A stretch of 64,000 bases of DNA from CAZJLP01 sp964546955. Lineage in GTDB: Bacteria > Verrucomicrobiota > Verrucomicrobiia > Opitutales > Opitutaceae. The position numbers were made by a program, and so were the translations under genes. The notes under the pieces are model-generated. The model worked only from the letters and a program-made list of their open reading frames with translations, was not told the origin of the DNA and did not search any database. The stretch spans positions 61,673 to 125,672 of the forward strand of contig CAZJLP010000006.1 of NCBI GenBank assembly GCA_964546955.1, written 5' to 3'. Below, piece by piece: positions 1-8,976 of the stretch; the stretch's first letter is position 1; the number at the start of each line of letters is the position of its first letter.

Positions 1-6
1 TCAGCG

Positions 7-57
7 CTTCCCACACGACGGCTCGCCCTGACCTCACACAAAAGGCGAGATCACCCG
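7..57. repeat. Interspersed repeat, partial GTAGGGCGAGGCCTC-family copy
   Basis: The first 104 bases hold no gene. The stretch contains CACACGACGGCTCGCCCTGA, which matches in reverse orientation the right half of the better copies at 3664-3812 and 27871-28024 (core CTCGCCGTCGTGTG). It is a decayed or edge-truncated member of that family. Confidence 0.5.
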
Positions 58-104
58 GCAGCCCGAATCCGTGCGATTTCAGCTCTCAGCTCATTGCATT
101 TTCA

Positions 105-1127
105 TCAGCGCGCGGCATTGGTCGCGAACTCGCGGTACAATTCGGCAAGCTTCGCTTTCTCCGCGTCACCTTCGTGGAAGACAAAGCGGTACTTGAGAGT
201 CAGTCGATCGCCGGCCTCGACGATGAAATCGCCCATGTTCGGCGTATCCTCACGTTTTTCGAAGTCATGCTGGCCGAAAGGATTCGCGGCAAAGAGGCCG
301 TAGTCGCGCGCCATCCACCACGTCGGGTGACGCAAGTTTTGCGGATGATCGAAAATTGCGACGCCATAAATCTTGCCGGCCCTCTCGGCCGAATAGTCGC
401 ACCAATCAGCCCGCGTGCCCCAAGCCGCGGCGTCTCGCGCGCCCGCGCTCGTCACGATACGCGCGCTTCCGCCCGTATCTTTTTTCTGGTATTTGTGGGG
501 TGGCGTCAGCCATTGCGCCAGACGGATCGCCATGGTGCCGTCCTTGTTGTCACCCAGCAGAAGCGCCTGGCCCGCCAGAGGCTGCAGCGTCACTTCGAAG
601 TCAATTGTCCGTCCTCCACCGGGCAAGGCGGCAATCCGGATGTCGGTCTGATCGGTGCACACGAGCTTGCCATCGGGCGCGACCCACTGATTTCGCACGC
701 GGATCATCCCGACGTCTCCGCTCGTTGTCTCGATCAGCCCATCGTGAAGGACGCTGCCTTTTTCTTTCGGGGACCTCGCATTGTCACCGGTGCCTTCGTT
801 CCAAAAATCCACTCGATTCACCTCCGCGTGCGCAAACCACAAACCGCGGTGCCAGGGATGATCTCGATCCTCCCCCGGGGTGTCTTTCATCGGGAAATCG
901 CGCACGAGCTGCGTCCCATCCTCCATCAGTACCGGGTAGAAGTAAGGCCGTTTTGCTCCGGTAAAAACGTATTCGGTGAAGAGCTTTTCGTGCACATGCA
1001 CCTGCACGCGATCCGGAAGCCGAGTGAGCCGGACCGCATCGGCTGGGTCCGGCGCCCGGGCCTCCACCGTGAGCCCGCAGAGAAACGACGCCGCGACACA
1101 CACCGACGCGAGGAGAATACGCATCAT
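105..1127 (-). CDS. Secreted DUF6807 (PmoA-like) family protein
   Basis: 340 aa from the ATG at 1127; an in-frame GTG twelve bases upstream and a second ATG at 1124 are alternatives. Residues about 3-27 are a signal peptide, so the product is probably exported. The body fits the DUF6807/PmoA-like family, whose hallmark is a histidine-rich HPxHRGLWF motif, seen here as HPWHRGLWFAH at residues 90-100, followed by a WNEG segment. Despite the PmoA name, these are not methane mono-oxygenase subunits; in Verrucomicrobiota and Planctomycetes they usually occur near DUF1080 and ThuA carbohydrate-related genes, as here (DUF1080 at 1905, ThuA at 41676). The exact reaction is unknown to me. Family assignment is firm, function is not. 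Confidence 0.85.
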   Translation of the reverse strand: MMRILLASVCVAASFLCGLTVEARAPDPADAVRLTRLPDRVQVHVHEKLFTEYVFTGAKRPYFYPVLMEDGTQLVRDFPMKDTPGEDRDHPWHRGLWFAHAEVNRVDFWNEGTGDNARSPKEKGSVLHDGLIETTSGDVGMIRVRNQWVAPDGKLVCTDQTDIRIAALPGGGRTIDFEVTLQPLAGQALLLGDNKDGTMAIRLAQWLTPPHKYQKKDTGGSARIVTSAGARDAAAWGTRADWCDYSAERAGKIYGVAIFDHPQNLRHPTWWMARDYGLFAANPFGQHDFEKREDTPNMGDFIVEAGDRLTLKYRFVFHEGDAEKAKLAELYREFATNAAR

Positions 1128-1233
1128 TGGATCAGGCACCGGTGAGGTTACCCCTACAATGGTATTATGGTAACAGCGGCTCCTCTTTTGGGGCTACACC
1201 TCGGAGGCGAGCAGCAGCGGGAGCGGGCACGCA

Positions 1234-1788
1234 CTACCTCCTGTTTTCGCGCATCAAATCCTCATACGACATGGCAAAGGCCCGCTTGACCGTCTCGAGG
1301 CGGAATTCATCCGCGAGGCGCCGCAATCCGTCGGCGGCTTCGTGGGTAAACCCCGCCGTTTGCCGGGTCTTGTCGAAGTGACCGAGCGATTTCACTCCAT
1401 ACGTTAGTAGCATCGCCGCAGTGCCAATATCCTTCAGGGCTTCTCGTCGTACAGTGTCGATCCGGACACGCTGGGGCTCGTCCTCCATTGCGTTGCGCGC
1501 CTCGCACAGCAGCGTCTGATACCGGAGATGAAGCGCGATCACGGAGATATCGCGCGATATGCCCTTGATGAGTCCGTCGATGGGTGCTCCGGGTTTCTGA
1601 TCGTCGATAAATTCGACCTTGCGCTGCAAATCGTCAAAACGCTTGCGTAGCGCGACAAGCCGGTCGAGGTCATTCGACGCTTCATCGGCCCGGACCGCGT
1701 CGGCCGAGATGCCCAGCAAACCAGAAACAACAAAGAAGGCGAAAAGGCATGCGCGCAGACGAACGGGGTGAAACATGGGGAAGTACAC
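1234..1788 (-). CDS. Hypothetical exported protein
   Basis: 184 aa. The N-terminus has a basic start, then a hydrophobic stretch (LFAFFVVSGLLGISADAVRA) ending in an Ala-x-Ala-like signal-peptidase site near residue 35. The mature part is charged and helical, with a leucine/arginine periodicity (LDRLVALRKRFDDLQRKVEF) suggesting a short coiled coil. No catalytic motif is visible and I do not recognise the family. It may start at Met5 (1776). It stands alone between two other secreted-protein genes and is separated from the divergent DUF1080 gene by about 115 bp. Confidence 0.6.
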   Translation of the reverse strand: MYFPMFHPVRLRACLFAFFVVSGLLGISADAVRADEASNDLDRLVALRKRFDDLQRKVEFIDDQKPGAPIDGLIKGISRDISVIALHLRYQTLLCEARNAMEDEPQRVRIDTVRREALKDIGTAAMLLTYGVKSLGHFDKTRQTAGFTHEAADGLRRLADEFRLETVKRAFAMSYEDLMRENRR

Positions 1789-1904
1789 TCAAAGCGACCC
1801 GTGAAGGCCACAGAATAACTTACGCCGCCTCACGGCTCCGCCCCGGCGAGCCGCGGGCACATTAGGGCTTTCCCCTTCTTCCCCGCATCGCCAGAACTAT
1901 CCTC

Positions 1905-2597
1905 ATGGCCCTTATCCTCCGTTTGTTCGCCGCCGCAGTTCTCACTACCGGCGCGCTGTTCGCCGACGTTCCGGCGACCGCCACAGTCGCCCTTTTTAAT
2001 GGACGCGATTTCTCGGGACTTCACGTGTTCGTCGAGAATAGCACCGTGGCCATTTCCGAAGCCTGGAAAATCGAAGAGGGTCTCCTTCGGGCGACCGGCG
2101 TCGGCCGGGGCTACGTTCGGACCGTTCTTCCCTACGCCGACTACAAACTTTCGGTCGACTGGCGGTGGCCGAAGGGGAAAGGCAACAGCGGCATTCTCAT
2201 TCACATCGTGAACGACGATCGGGTCTGGCCGAAATCGATCGAGTGCCAGCTTCTCTCCGAACGCGCGGGCGACTTCGCCTTTTTCTCCGACGCACGCGCA
2301 AAGGAAGAACTCGTCAGCCGCAACCCCAAGGGGTTCAGCACGGGTCGCCTCGTCCGGCCGGGTCCTTCGGCCGAGAAGCCCCTCGGGGAGTGGAACACCT
2401 TTGAAGTCACCGCGGCGGGAGATACCGTGACCCTCGTCGTCAATGGGACCGAGGTAAACAGAATGACGGGGGTTATCCCCTCCGCGGGATTTATCGGGCT
2501 GCAGTCCGAAGGGGCTGCGATCGACTTCCGCAACCTCAAGCTGACCCTTCTTCCCGCGGCCAAGGACCTCAACGCTCCCATGCCGGCGACGAAGTAG
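1905..2597 (+). CDS. Secreted DUF1080 (3-keto-disaccharide hydrolase-type) protein
   Basis: 230 aa with a signal peptide at residues 1-20 (cleavage after LFA). The mature protein is one DUF1080 beta-sandwich, recognisable from FNGRDFSG near the start, a WKIEEGLLRATG strand, DWRWPKGKGNSGILIH and the closing GFIGLQSEGAAIDFRNLKL. DUF1080 is a concanavalin-like fold found in great numbers in Verrucomicrobiota and Planctomycetes; some members hydrolyse 3-keto-glycosides. It is probably periplasmic or surface located and involved in glycan breakdown. It stands alone on the plus strand. Assignment to the fold is strong; substrate cannot be inferred. Confidence 0.88.
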   Translation: MALILRLFAAAVLTTGALFADVPATATVALFNGRDFSGLHVFVENSTVAISEAWKIEEGLLRATGVGRGYVRTVLPYADYKLSVDWRWPKGKGNSGILIHIVNDDRVWPKSIECQLLSERAGDFAFFSDARAKEELVSRNPKGFSTGRLVRPGPSAEKPLGEWNTFEVTAAGDTVTLVVNGTEVNRMTGVIPSAGFIGLQSEGAAIDFRNLKLTLLPAAKDLNAPMPATK

Positions 2598-2684
2598 CGT
2601 CGGACAGGCATCTCCAGTTGTTTCCCCTCGTATGCGACGATGAATCCTCCGGAGGAGGACTATGGCACCTATTGTTCGCGCAGG

Positions 2685-2720
2685 AAAAAGGGGCGGCTCG
2701 CAACGATGCGCGCCGCCCCT
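2685..2720 (-). terminator. Rho-independent terminator
   Basis: Perfect 9-bp stem (2689-2697 with 2712-2720, AGGGGCGGC/GCCGCCCCT) and a 14-nt loop. Read on the minus strand it is followed by five Ts, so it ends the transcript of the desaturase gene whose stop is at 2756. The plus side has no T run. Confidence 0.8.
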
Positions 2721-2755
2721 CGCACTCTCCTAGACCTGGTTCGCCTCTTTCGGCT

Positions 2756-3526
2756 TCACACCTTCGCCGCGCCGCGTCGGCACTTTGCCGCGCACCGCGC
2801 GCAGTCCTTGTTGCACGCGCGCTTCGCGGGCGGTCGCGCGGTGTGAAGAGAAATTGCCCGCGTCATGCTCGCGATCGGCGGGGTCGGCGCGGCGACTGCG
2901 ACTGCTGCTGAGCGCGGCGCGGGACGAAAGTCGGCTAGCCAGGCGGGACCCGGACCTTGACCGCGGACCGCGGTATCTTCGCGGTGGCCGATGCCGGTCA
3001 CACGTTCGATCAACGCTTCAAGTCGGGCCCAAAACGAAATCTTCTCCAAGAGGGGATTTACCAAATTCGTGATGGGACAATAATACGTATTCTTTGGGTC
3101 GGTATGGTGGAGACCGTGGTGGCGCGGCGTCTGCAGAACGCGGATATCCTGGAGAAGCGAAATCACGGCCCCGTTTTCGGCGCGTGTCCGGTGCGACCAC
3201 TTATGAACCTGGTTCGCGTTCACGCCGAGCACCACGAAGAGCCACACATGCCAGGTCAGCGCATTCATCCACCAGGCGCATGCGATCACGAGCAAGCCGA
3301 CGAACAGAAGGTCCTTGGAACTCTGCCACCAGCTCAGCTTTGTGAAATAACGAGGCAGATGGTGGTGAACGATATTCGGCCGGATAAACCAGGGCCCGAT
3401 GACCGGGGTATCCTCGGTGAAGTACGCGTCTTCGATCCAGTGGATGAAACCGGAGAGAAAGTCGGCCAGAGCGACGACCGCGAGAATTTCGATCAGGACA
3501 GTAAGGACTTGGAGGACAATAGTCAT
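2756..3526 (-). CDS. CarF/PEDS1-type plasmanylethanolamine desaturase-like membrane protein
   Basis: 256 aa. Matches the Kua/TMEM189/CarF family, di-metal membrane enzymes that introduce the vinyl-ether bond of plasmalogens. Visible hallmarks are the first helix with GFIHWIEDAY (residues 26-35), NIVHHHLPR (51-59), hydrophobic helices at about 72-86 and 93-103, NQVHKWSH (105-112) and PRHHGLHHTDP (134-144), giving the usual set of clustered histidines. Residues about 190-256 are an unusual Ala/Pro/Arg-rich tail ending in a four-cysteine motif C-x3-C-x2-C-x3-C (CNKDCARCAAKC). The tail could be a genuine extension or the product of a frameshift. Monocistronic, with a terminator directly downstream. 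Confidence 0.8.
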   Translation of the reverse strand: MTIVLQVLTVLIEILAVVALADFLSGFIHWIEDAYFTEDTPVIGPWFIRPNIVHHHLPRYFTKLSWWQSSKDLLFVGLLVIACAWWMNALTWHVWLFVVLGVNANQVHKWSHRTRAENGAVISLLQDIRVLQTPRHHGLHHTDPKNTYYCPITNLVNPLLEKISFWARLEALIERVTGIGHREDTAVRGQGPGPAWLADFRPAPRSAAVAVAAPTPPIASMTRAISLHTARPPAKRACNKDCARCAAKCRRGAAKV

Positions 3527-3663
3527 GAGCTGGTGAGTTGGGCCGTTTGCGATCTCGGCCGTGCGTCACCAGAATATCCGAACCCCGGAAGAAGGTGTTA
3601 TTTGATAAACTTCGCCGGGCGCATTGATTTTTTGAATGGACTGAAGAACGCAGACGACCGGAT

Positions 3664-3812
3664 CGAAAGGTAGGGCGAGGCCTCCCGACTCGCCGTCGTG
3701 TGCGGCAAAGCTCGCACAAACATCTTCGCAGCGCCGGACGGCATCAAAAACCCATGTTACGCGGTGTTTCCCTCCTTCGACGGGCGGTCGAGGCCCGCCC
3801 CTACCTTGCAAT
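3664..3812. repeat. Interspersed inverted repeat (GTAGGGCGAGGCCTC family)
   Basis: The 373-bp spacer between the desaturase and the LysR gene holds two facing arms: GGTAGGGCGAGGCCTC plus CTCGCCGTCGTGTG at 3669-3700, and an inverted, more diverged arm (CGACGGGCGGTCGAGGCCCG then CCCTACC) at 3778-3812. The same sequence recurs in other spacers, most completely at 27871-28024. Confidence 0.7.
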
Positions 3813-3899
3813 CCGTTCTCCGAGAGAAAGGTTGGGATCCATGCCCCCTACTTCCCGTTTGCGTGACTCTCACTGGCCTGCCATCACCGGCTCGGGACA

Positions 3900-4790
3900 A
3901 TGAACGTTCACTTCCTCGAACTATTCTACCACGTGGCGCGGCACGGGGGAATCAGCGCAGCAGTCCGGCAGATGCCGTACGGTATTCAACAACCGGCCGT
4001 GAGCACGCAGGTCGGGAAACTGGAGCGCGACCTCGGCGTCAAACTGTTCGAGCGAACCCCTTTCCGCCTGACACAAGCCGGTGAGGAGCTGTACGCATTC
4101 GTCCAACCGTTCTTCGACGCACTGCCCGAGGTGGAAGATCGGCTGAAAAGCGCAAAACACACAGAGCTGCGCATCGGCGGAGCGGAGCTCATCCTTCGCG
4201 ACCATCTTCCTCTGGCGCTGCGAAGCGTGAAAAAAGATTTCCCGAAATTAAAAATCAGCCTGCGCGCTCTCGGTTTCCAGTCGGAGGCGGAAGCCTGGCT
4301 GCAGAAGGGTCAGCTCGATATCGCCTTCCTTCCCCTACACCGGCGGCCGCCCGCAAAGCTGAAGCAGCTGCCGATGGCCACCCTACCACTCGTCCTGCAG
4401 GTGCCTGCGCGCTCTTCCCACCAAACGGTGGCTGAACTTTTTTCGCAAAAGCGCATTTCGCTTCCCTTGATCTGCCTGCCCGAGACGTCCGGAATCTCCC
4501 AGGCATTCCAGAGTGAACTCAAGCGTCGCGGAGTCCATTGGCCTCAAACCATCGAAGCGGGCTCGCTTGACTTGGTGTACCGCTACGTCGCCAACGGCGA
4601 CGGCATCGGTGTCAATGTCGGCATCAACGGCGATAAGAAGACGCGCGACGTCCGTTCCCTGGCCCTCGACAAATTTCCCGGCGTGACCGTCGGCGCCGTG
4701 TGGTGCGGAGAACTCAGCCCCGCCGCGAAAGCGACCATCGACCGCGTCCACGCCTACGCCAAGAAGACATGGCCTGGGTCGGTGAGCTAA
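3900..4790 (+). CDS. LysR-family transcriptional regulator
   Basis: 296 aa. The N-terminal winged helix-turn-helix occupies residues 1-62 (LELFYHVARHGGISAAVRQM, then QPAVSTQVGKLERDLGVKLF as recognition helix and wing, then ERTPFRLTQAGEEL). The rest is the type-2 periplasmic-binding-protein-like effector domain. No inducer can be inferred. The last four bases overlap the convergent permease gene, so the two transcripts meet tail to tail. The upstream spacer is occupied by an interspersed repeat, leaving no obvious operator. Confidence 0.92.
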   Translation: MNVHFLELFYHVARHGGISAAVRQMPYGIQQPAVSTQVGKLERDLGVKLFERTPFRLTQAGEELYAFVQPFFDALPEVEDRLKSAKHTELRIGGAELILRDHLPLALRSVKKDFPKLKISLRALGFQSEAEAWLQKGQLDIAFLPLHRRPPAKLKQLPMATLPLVLQVPARSSHQTVAELFSQKRISLPLICLPETSGISQAFQSELKRRGVHWPQTIEAGSLDLVYRYVANGDGIGVNVGINGDKKTRDVRSLALDKFPGVTVGAVWCGELSPAAKATIDRVHAYAKKTWPGSVS

Positions 4791-6499
4791 GGCCTGCCTT
4801 CGATTTTCTCGGTTCGGTCGTCCACGACTAACCGGGGCACGGCGATCTTCCGGGTGAAACGCGCTTGGGGACGCTGTACGACGAAGCCGACTGATAAGTC
4901 ATCGGTCCACCCCGGCCTCGCTTGCCATTTTCCAGCACGCACCACTTTGGGCGCATAGATTGTCAGGGTATGCCACGCGATAGTGATTCCGCCAATGGTG
5001 ATTGATGGACCACGATTGCTATGAGCATCAATCCATTCAGCGTGCTTGCGATTTATGGCGATATACCTGCCTTCATCCACCTCCTGTGTCCCTCGCCGGC
5101 CCGCTTTCGCCATCAGCTGATCCCACCAGATTCCCGGCGATGTCGCGGTCAGACGCAGCTCGATGGTGCCCTTGTTTCTCTCGGCAGTTAGAACGTGACC
5201 CCCATAACCCTCCCGGCGGTGCCACGTCCTTGAGTGAATGGGCGTTTCGTACACTATGACGGGTTGAACCAATTCGATCTGGAGGTTAGCTTGGTATGCC
5301 GCTGGATCTTTGATCATGCGGATGCCCGTTGTGGCGGGTACATTGAGCGCAGTTCCAAATCCCCGCAGCCGCCCGATGCTAATCTTATCTCCCAACGTCC
5401 ACGACATCGAAGACAGGCGCTGTGGCCTTTCCTGCCGCTTCGCTTCAAACCAGGCCTCCGTCTCTGCGTCTCGCGGCCAATTCAGCCCGGGGATGATATG
5501 CTCGCGATCCCCCTCTGACATATCTGTCGACCGCTCAACCGTCAGATCCGGCCACGAAAATCGGTGTCGAGCAACATCCCCTCTCATCACTACTCCGTCA
5601 GGCGCTCCTTTCACTTCGAAATAGATTCCAATGATTGACCTCGGATCCGCCACTTTTCCGAAACTACGACCTAGCTCCAGCTGGTGTTGCGCACCAAGGA
5701 CCGAAATTTCCACTCCCTGCGCCGCGGCCGCATTGAAGTCCATAGGCTGGTACCGCGGCAGCGGTGCCCCTTTCCAAAGAAAGCCTCCCGCCAGACCGCA
5801 CAGTGAGGCGAAGACGAAGCAACTCACAACAGCGACCCGCGTCCGCAGCAGGTACTGGGCAGTGGTCGCTGCTCCCGCGGCCACAAGTAAAATACCCAGG
5901 GCAAGAACGGCGCGCGAGATTAACGGGGTTATGTCGCGGCGGCCTTCAAATTGACTCCACTCCAGTGAGAAGAGCACGGCCGCCGTTAGCATCGCCGCGA
6001 CCAAAACCGCCGTCCACAGGAGCGCTCTTGAAAATCTCTCAGTCAGAGACCCCACCATCGCACCTGCGATTCCTGCGACGGAAAAAACAAGACTCGGCTC
6101 TATACTAGCTGCAACGATCTGGGTAACGGTCAACCGATTCAGCACCCCCCACGGCAACGACGCCATCGCGGGAAAAACCACCAGCCACAGAATCAGGTCA
6201 ATACCTTTCGCAGCCAGCAAGTGGGATCTGCGCACCGGGCGCGTTAGCCAGAACGCGTCCGTGCGGACCGCTGAATCTTCCTGAAACAAGACCACCGCCA
6301 GCAGAAACGCGGTCGCCGCGCGAAGCCAGACGATGGCGGTCAGAGCCTTCTCGAACCACTCCAGCGTTTGATCATCCGGAAAGCTATTCAGCGCCACCAG
6401 ACCCAGCGCCAGCGGTAGCTCCAAGACAGCCGCCCACACGACGAGCCATAAGCGCAACCTCTGGAAATCTTTTTTAACGATGTGGAAAATGAGCTTCAT
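4787..6499 (-). CDS. ABC-2-type permease subunit, second of a pair
   Basis: 570 aa from the ATG at 6499; this start gives an ATGA overlap with the gene upstream, which is more credible than the longer frame beginning at 6553. The N-terminal half has about six hydrophobic segments (for example WLVVWAAVLELPLALGLVAL). The C-terminal half, from roughly residue 250, is a soluble, probably extracytoplasmic region of about 320 residues without recognisable motifs. It is the last gene of a GntR-ATPase-permease-permease operon. Such systems commonly export amphiphiles or antibiotics or sense envelope stress; the substrate is not evident. Confidence 0.75.
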   Translation of the reverse strand: MKLIFHIVKKDFQRLRLWLVVWAAVLELPLALGLVALNSFPDDQTLEWFEKALTAIVWLRAATAFLLAVVLFQEDSAVRTDAFWLTRPVRRSHLLAAKGIDLILWLVVFPAMASLPWGVLNRLTVTQIVAASIEPSLVFSVAGIAGAMVGSLTERFSRALLWTAVLVAAMLTAAVLFSLEWSQFEGRRDITPLISRAVLALGILLVAAGAATTAQYLLRTRVAVVSCFVFASLCGLAGGFLWKGAPLPRYQPMDFNAAAAQGVEISVLGAQHQLELGRSFGKVADPRSIIGIYFEVKGAPDGVVMRGDVARHRFSWPDLTVERSTDMSEGDREHIIPGLNWPRDAETEAWFEAKRQERPQRLSSMSWTLGDKISIGRLRGFGTALNVPATTGIRMIKDPAAYQANLQIELVQPVIVYETPIHSRTWHRREGYGGHVLTAERNKGTIELRLTATSPGIWWDQLMAKAGRRGTQEVDEGRYIAINRKHAEWIDAHSNRGPSITIGGITIAWHTLTIYAPKVVRAGKWQARPGWTDDLSVGFVVQRPQARFTRKIAVPRLVVDDRTEKIEGRP

Positions 6500-8058
6500 A
6501 GTGGCTTCTCCTTCTCCGTTACCTGAACCCCGGACTGATCCAGTTCGCGCCAAAAGCAGCGCTCTTCGGTGAAGCGCACCTTGATCAGGGCCGCATCAGC
6601 GAGATCGGATTCGTTGAGCTCGACCGGCAACGTGAGCCGGCGAAATCCGATCAGAATCGAGCTGAAATTGACCGAGCCTTCGCTCTGCAGGGGAAGCACC
6701 TGGCAGAACCCAGTCCGCCTGTTCTCTAACACATAAACATCCAGGTCCCGTCCTCGATCGACGCTGTTGCGCCCCAGTCCCTTCAATCCCTCGCGCAAGC
6801 CCAGCCACGGGCGGCGTTCCTCGACGATTAGTGAAACCGCACCTGACTGGGCGTCGGTACTACGACCGACTATTTTCACACGGTCCCCACCCGATTGGAG
6901 CTCCGTGCCGAGATGTGTAGATAATGTGCCCAGGACGCGCGCGTGATAGGCACTTACGGCGATCCCCCCCGCGAAGTGCACCTCCCCTGAAGGCAAGGCG
7001 GGCGGATTCCTTTCCTTCACACGTGGGGAGGCAACCCAACGGAAGAATTGAGGTGCATCCGCGCGTCGAATTGCGGCCAGAACAGCTGAATCAGGTACTG
7101 CTCGGCGAAATAAGAAATCCACCGCAGCGTCCTCACCCATGTGGTATCGCAGACGACCCGCCCCGCCCCTCGGCACGTAAACGAGCGAACCGCGCTGCGG
7201 CACAGAACTCTCCACTGCGACAGAGCCGACCTCGATCGCTTTGATCGCAAGAATGAAGTCACGATCCTCGGCGCGTTCCGTCGCATTCACCAAGTGCGAG
7301 CGTGCGGATGAAGGAAGAATGTCCCAGGGCCACGCGGTGCGGACGATGAGCGTCACGGCAAGCGTCGCTGCCACGAGGGTCCAACTGCGCCGAGTGTGAC
7401 CGCTAAGAAATTGATGGACGACCAAGCCTATCAGCGGCGGGGCAATCAAAAAAGTTTGGATCACCGTGGTGCGCGACGCCCAGACTCCGCGCGGCACGTC
7501 CTGGAAGAAAGAAGCCGTCACCGCCTTCGCGCCGCACAAGGCATGTAACACAATGACGGCGATTCCCGCGAAAAGAAATTCGGCCAAGTTCGCCGACAAT
7601 GAGGCCATGGCTACGGCTAAGAGAGTAATCAAAGATTGCCAGAGCATGAATTCTGCCCCCGCGAAAAAAACTTGTCCGGATGAAAACCCAAAGGCCCACC
7701 ACAGGGGTACCAGGACCAAGACCGGCGCCAGCACGAACAGACCCAGCGTGACCATTGCCTTGGCCAGGAAGTTCGTGGTCCTCGTAATGGGGCGTGTCAT
7801 CCAGAACGACGTGCTGCCCACGGGGGGATCCTGGAGCACCACAAAACCAGCCAGCACGTATCCCATGACAGCGAGGAGCCCAACGATCAGACTTATCCAG
7901 TGGTGCATCGCGCCGAGCCACATCAAAGAATCGACCTGTTCGCCGCTGGACAAGTGCGCGAACAGGCCCGTGGCGAGCACTTGCAGCGCCAGCCACAGTG
8001 CGACCGGCACCCTTAGGTGTCGCACGTCCTTGAAAACCAAATGCGCAACTCGGCTCAC
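6496..8058 (-). CDS. ABC-2-type permease subunit, first of a pair
   Basis: 520 aa from a GTG start at 8058, which overlaps the ATPase stop as GTGA. It begins with a short cytoplasmic segment (VAHLVFKDVRHLRVPVALWL) and shows several hydrophobic helices in the first 270 residues, including a PPVGSTSFWMTRPITR segment. The sister permease has an equivalent FWLTRPVRRSHLLAAKG segment, so the two are paralogues. A soluble region of about 230 residues follows. Translationally coupled on both sides, it probably forms a heterodimeric membrane unit with the downstream permease. Confidence 0.8.
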   Translation of the reverse strand: MSRVAHLVFKDVRHLRVPVALWLALQVLATGLFAHLSSGEQVDSLMWLGAMHHWISLIVGLLAVMGYVLAGFVVLQDPPVGSTSFWMTRPITRTTNFLAKAMVTLGLFVLAPVLVLVPLWWAFGFSSGQVFFAGAEFMLWQSLITLLAVAMASLSANLAEFLFAGIAVIVLHALCGAKAVTASFFQDVPRGVWASRTTVIQTFLIAPPLIGLVVHQFLSGHTRRSWTLVAATLAVTLIVRTAWPWDILPSSARSHLVNATERAEDRDFILAIKAIEVGSVAVESSVPQRGSLVYVPRGGAGRLRYHMGEDAAVDFLFRRAVPDSAVLAAIRRADAPQFFRWVASPRVKERNPPALPSGEVHFAGGIAVSAYHARVLGTLSTHLGTELQSGGDRVKIVGRSTDAQSGAVSLIVEERRPWLGLREGLKGLGRNSVDRGRDLDVYVLENRRTGFCQVLPLQSEGSVNFSSILIGFRRLTLPVELNESDLADAALIKVRFTEERCFWRELDQSGVQVTEKEKPL

Positions 8059-8960
8059 GCGCTAGCCTCCTCGTCGGGCTTGTAATTGCTCCGGGCCAGC
8101 ACGGTGAAAATCTCCCGCAGGCTTAGGGGCTGTCCTTTCACCGTCGCTCCCGGAAACCGCTCCCTCCAGCCGCGTTCAGTCGCTTCACCCGCATATCGCG
8201 TTTCGACGAATCGCGTCAGAGTGCCCGCGCGCTCCCACCCAAGCCACTCGCGGAGCGGCACGGTATCGGCTGGTCCCCCGGTGACCTCCACTCGCCTAAA
8301 ACGAGACTGCAAGGCCTCAGAGGTCTCGGTGAGTTGAAGACGTCCGTCGTGCAGAATCGCCACACGATCTGCCAGCCGCTCCACCTCCTCGATGTCGTGC
8401 GACGAAACCAAGACCGTCCAGTCGCCAACGTCGGACACTTCAAGAACGCCGCGAATAAATTCGTCGCGCACCACCGGATCGAGGCCGCTGAACGGCTCAT
8501 CCAGGACCAACAACTTCGGCCGATACGCAAGCGATGAAAGCAACCCCGCTTTCATCAGCATACCTCGCGACAAATGGGAGAGTTTGCGGCCCTCCGGCAG
8601 AGCGAACTGCGCCACGAGCCGCTTCTCCAACCCGAGATCCCAGGTCGCGTAAAACGGCCGGCAATAGTTGACGAACTCGCGCACCGTCATCCAAAGCGGG
8701 AGCTGTTGGTTTTCCGAAACGTAGCCAATCTGCTCGAACTCCCTCGCTCCCAACCGGCGCGAGTCGACTCCAAGAACTCGAGCGTCGCCGCCCGTGGGCC
8801 GGAGCAAATTCATCAACAATTTGATCGTCGTGGTCTTGCCCGCCCCGTTCGGTCCCAAGAGCGCGAACACGCTCCCCGTCGGAACCGAGAGCGTGAGACC
8901 ATGGACCGCCTCCGTGCGGCCGAAGCGCCGCGTCAGGTTGTTCGTTTCGATGACATTCAT
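8055..8960 (-). CDS. ABC transporter ATP-binding protein
   Basis: 301 aa, starting at the ATG at 8960, where homology begins (MNVIETNNLTRRFG). Walker A is GPNGAGKT at residues 36-43, and Walker B is LLVLDEPFSGLDP. The signature region reads LSHLSRGMLMKAGLL, a diverged LSGGQ motif, which is common in the YtrB/CcmA-like branch. The D-loop and switch histidine (LVSSHDIEEVERLADRV) are intact. A C-terminal extension of about 85 residues follows. The start lies 16 bp after the stop of the GntR gene. It energises the two coupled permeases. Confidence 0.93.
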   Translation of the reverse strand: MNVIETNNLTRRFGRTEAVHGLTLSVPTGSVFALLGPNGAGKTTTIKLLMNLLRPTGGDARVLGVDSRRLGAREFEQIGYVSENQQLPLWMTVREFVNYCRPFYATWDLGLEKRLVAQFALPEGRKLSHLSRGMLMKAGLLSSLAYRPKLLVLDEPFSGLDPVVRDEFIRGVLEVSDVGDWTVLVSSHDIEEVERLADRVAILHDGRLQLTETSEALQSRFRRVEVTGGPADTVPLREWLGWERAGTLTRFVETRYAGEATERGWRERFPGATVKGQPLSLREIFTVLARSNYKPDEEASA

Positions 8961-8976
8961 AAGATGAGTTGCCCTT

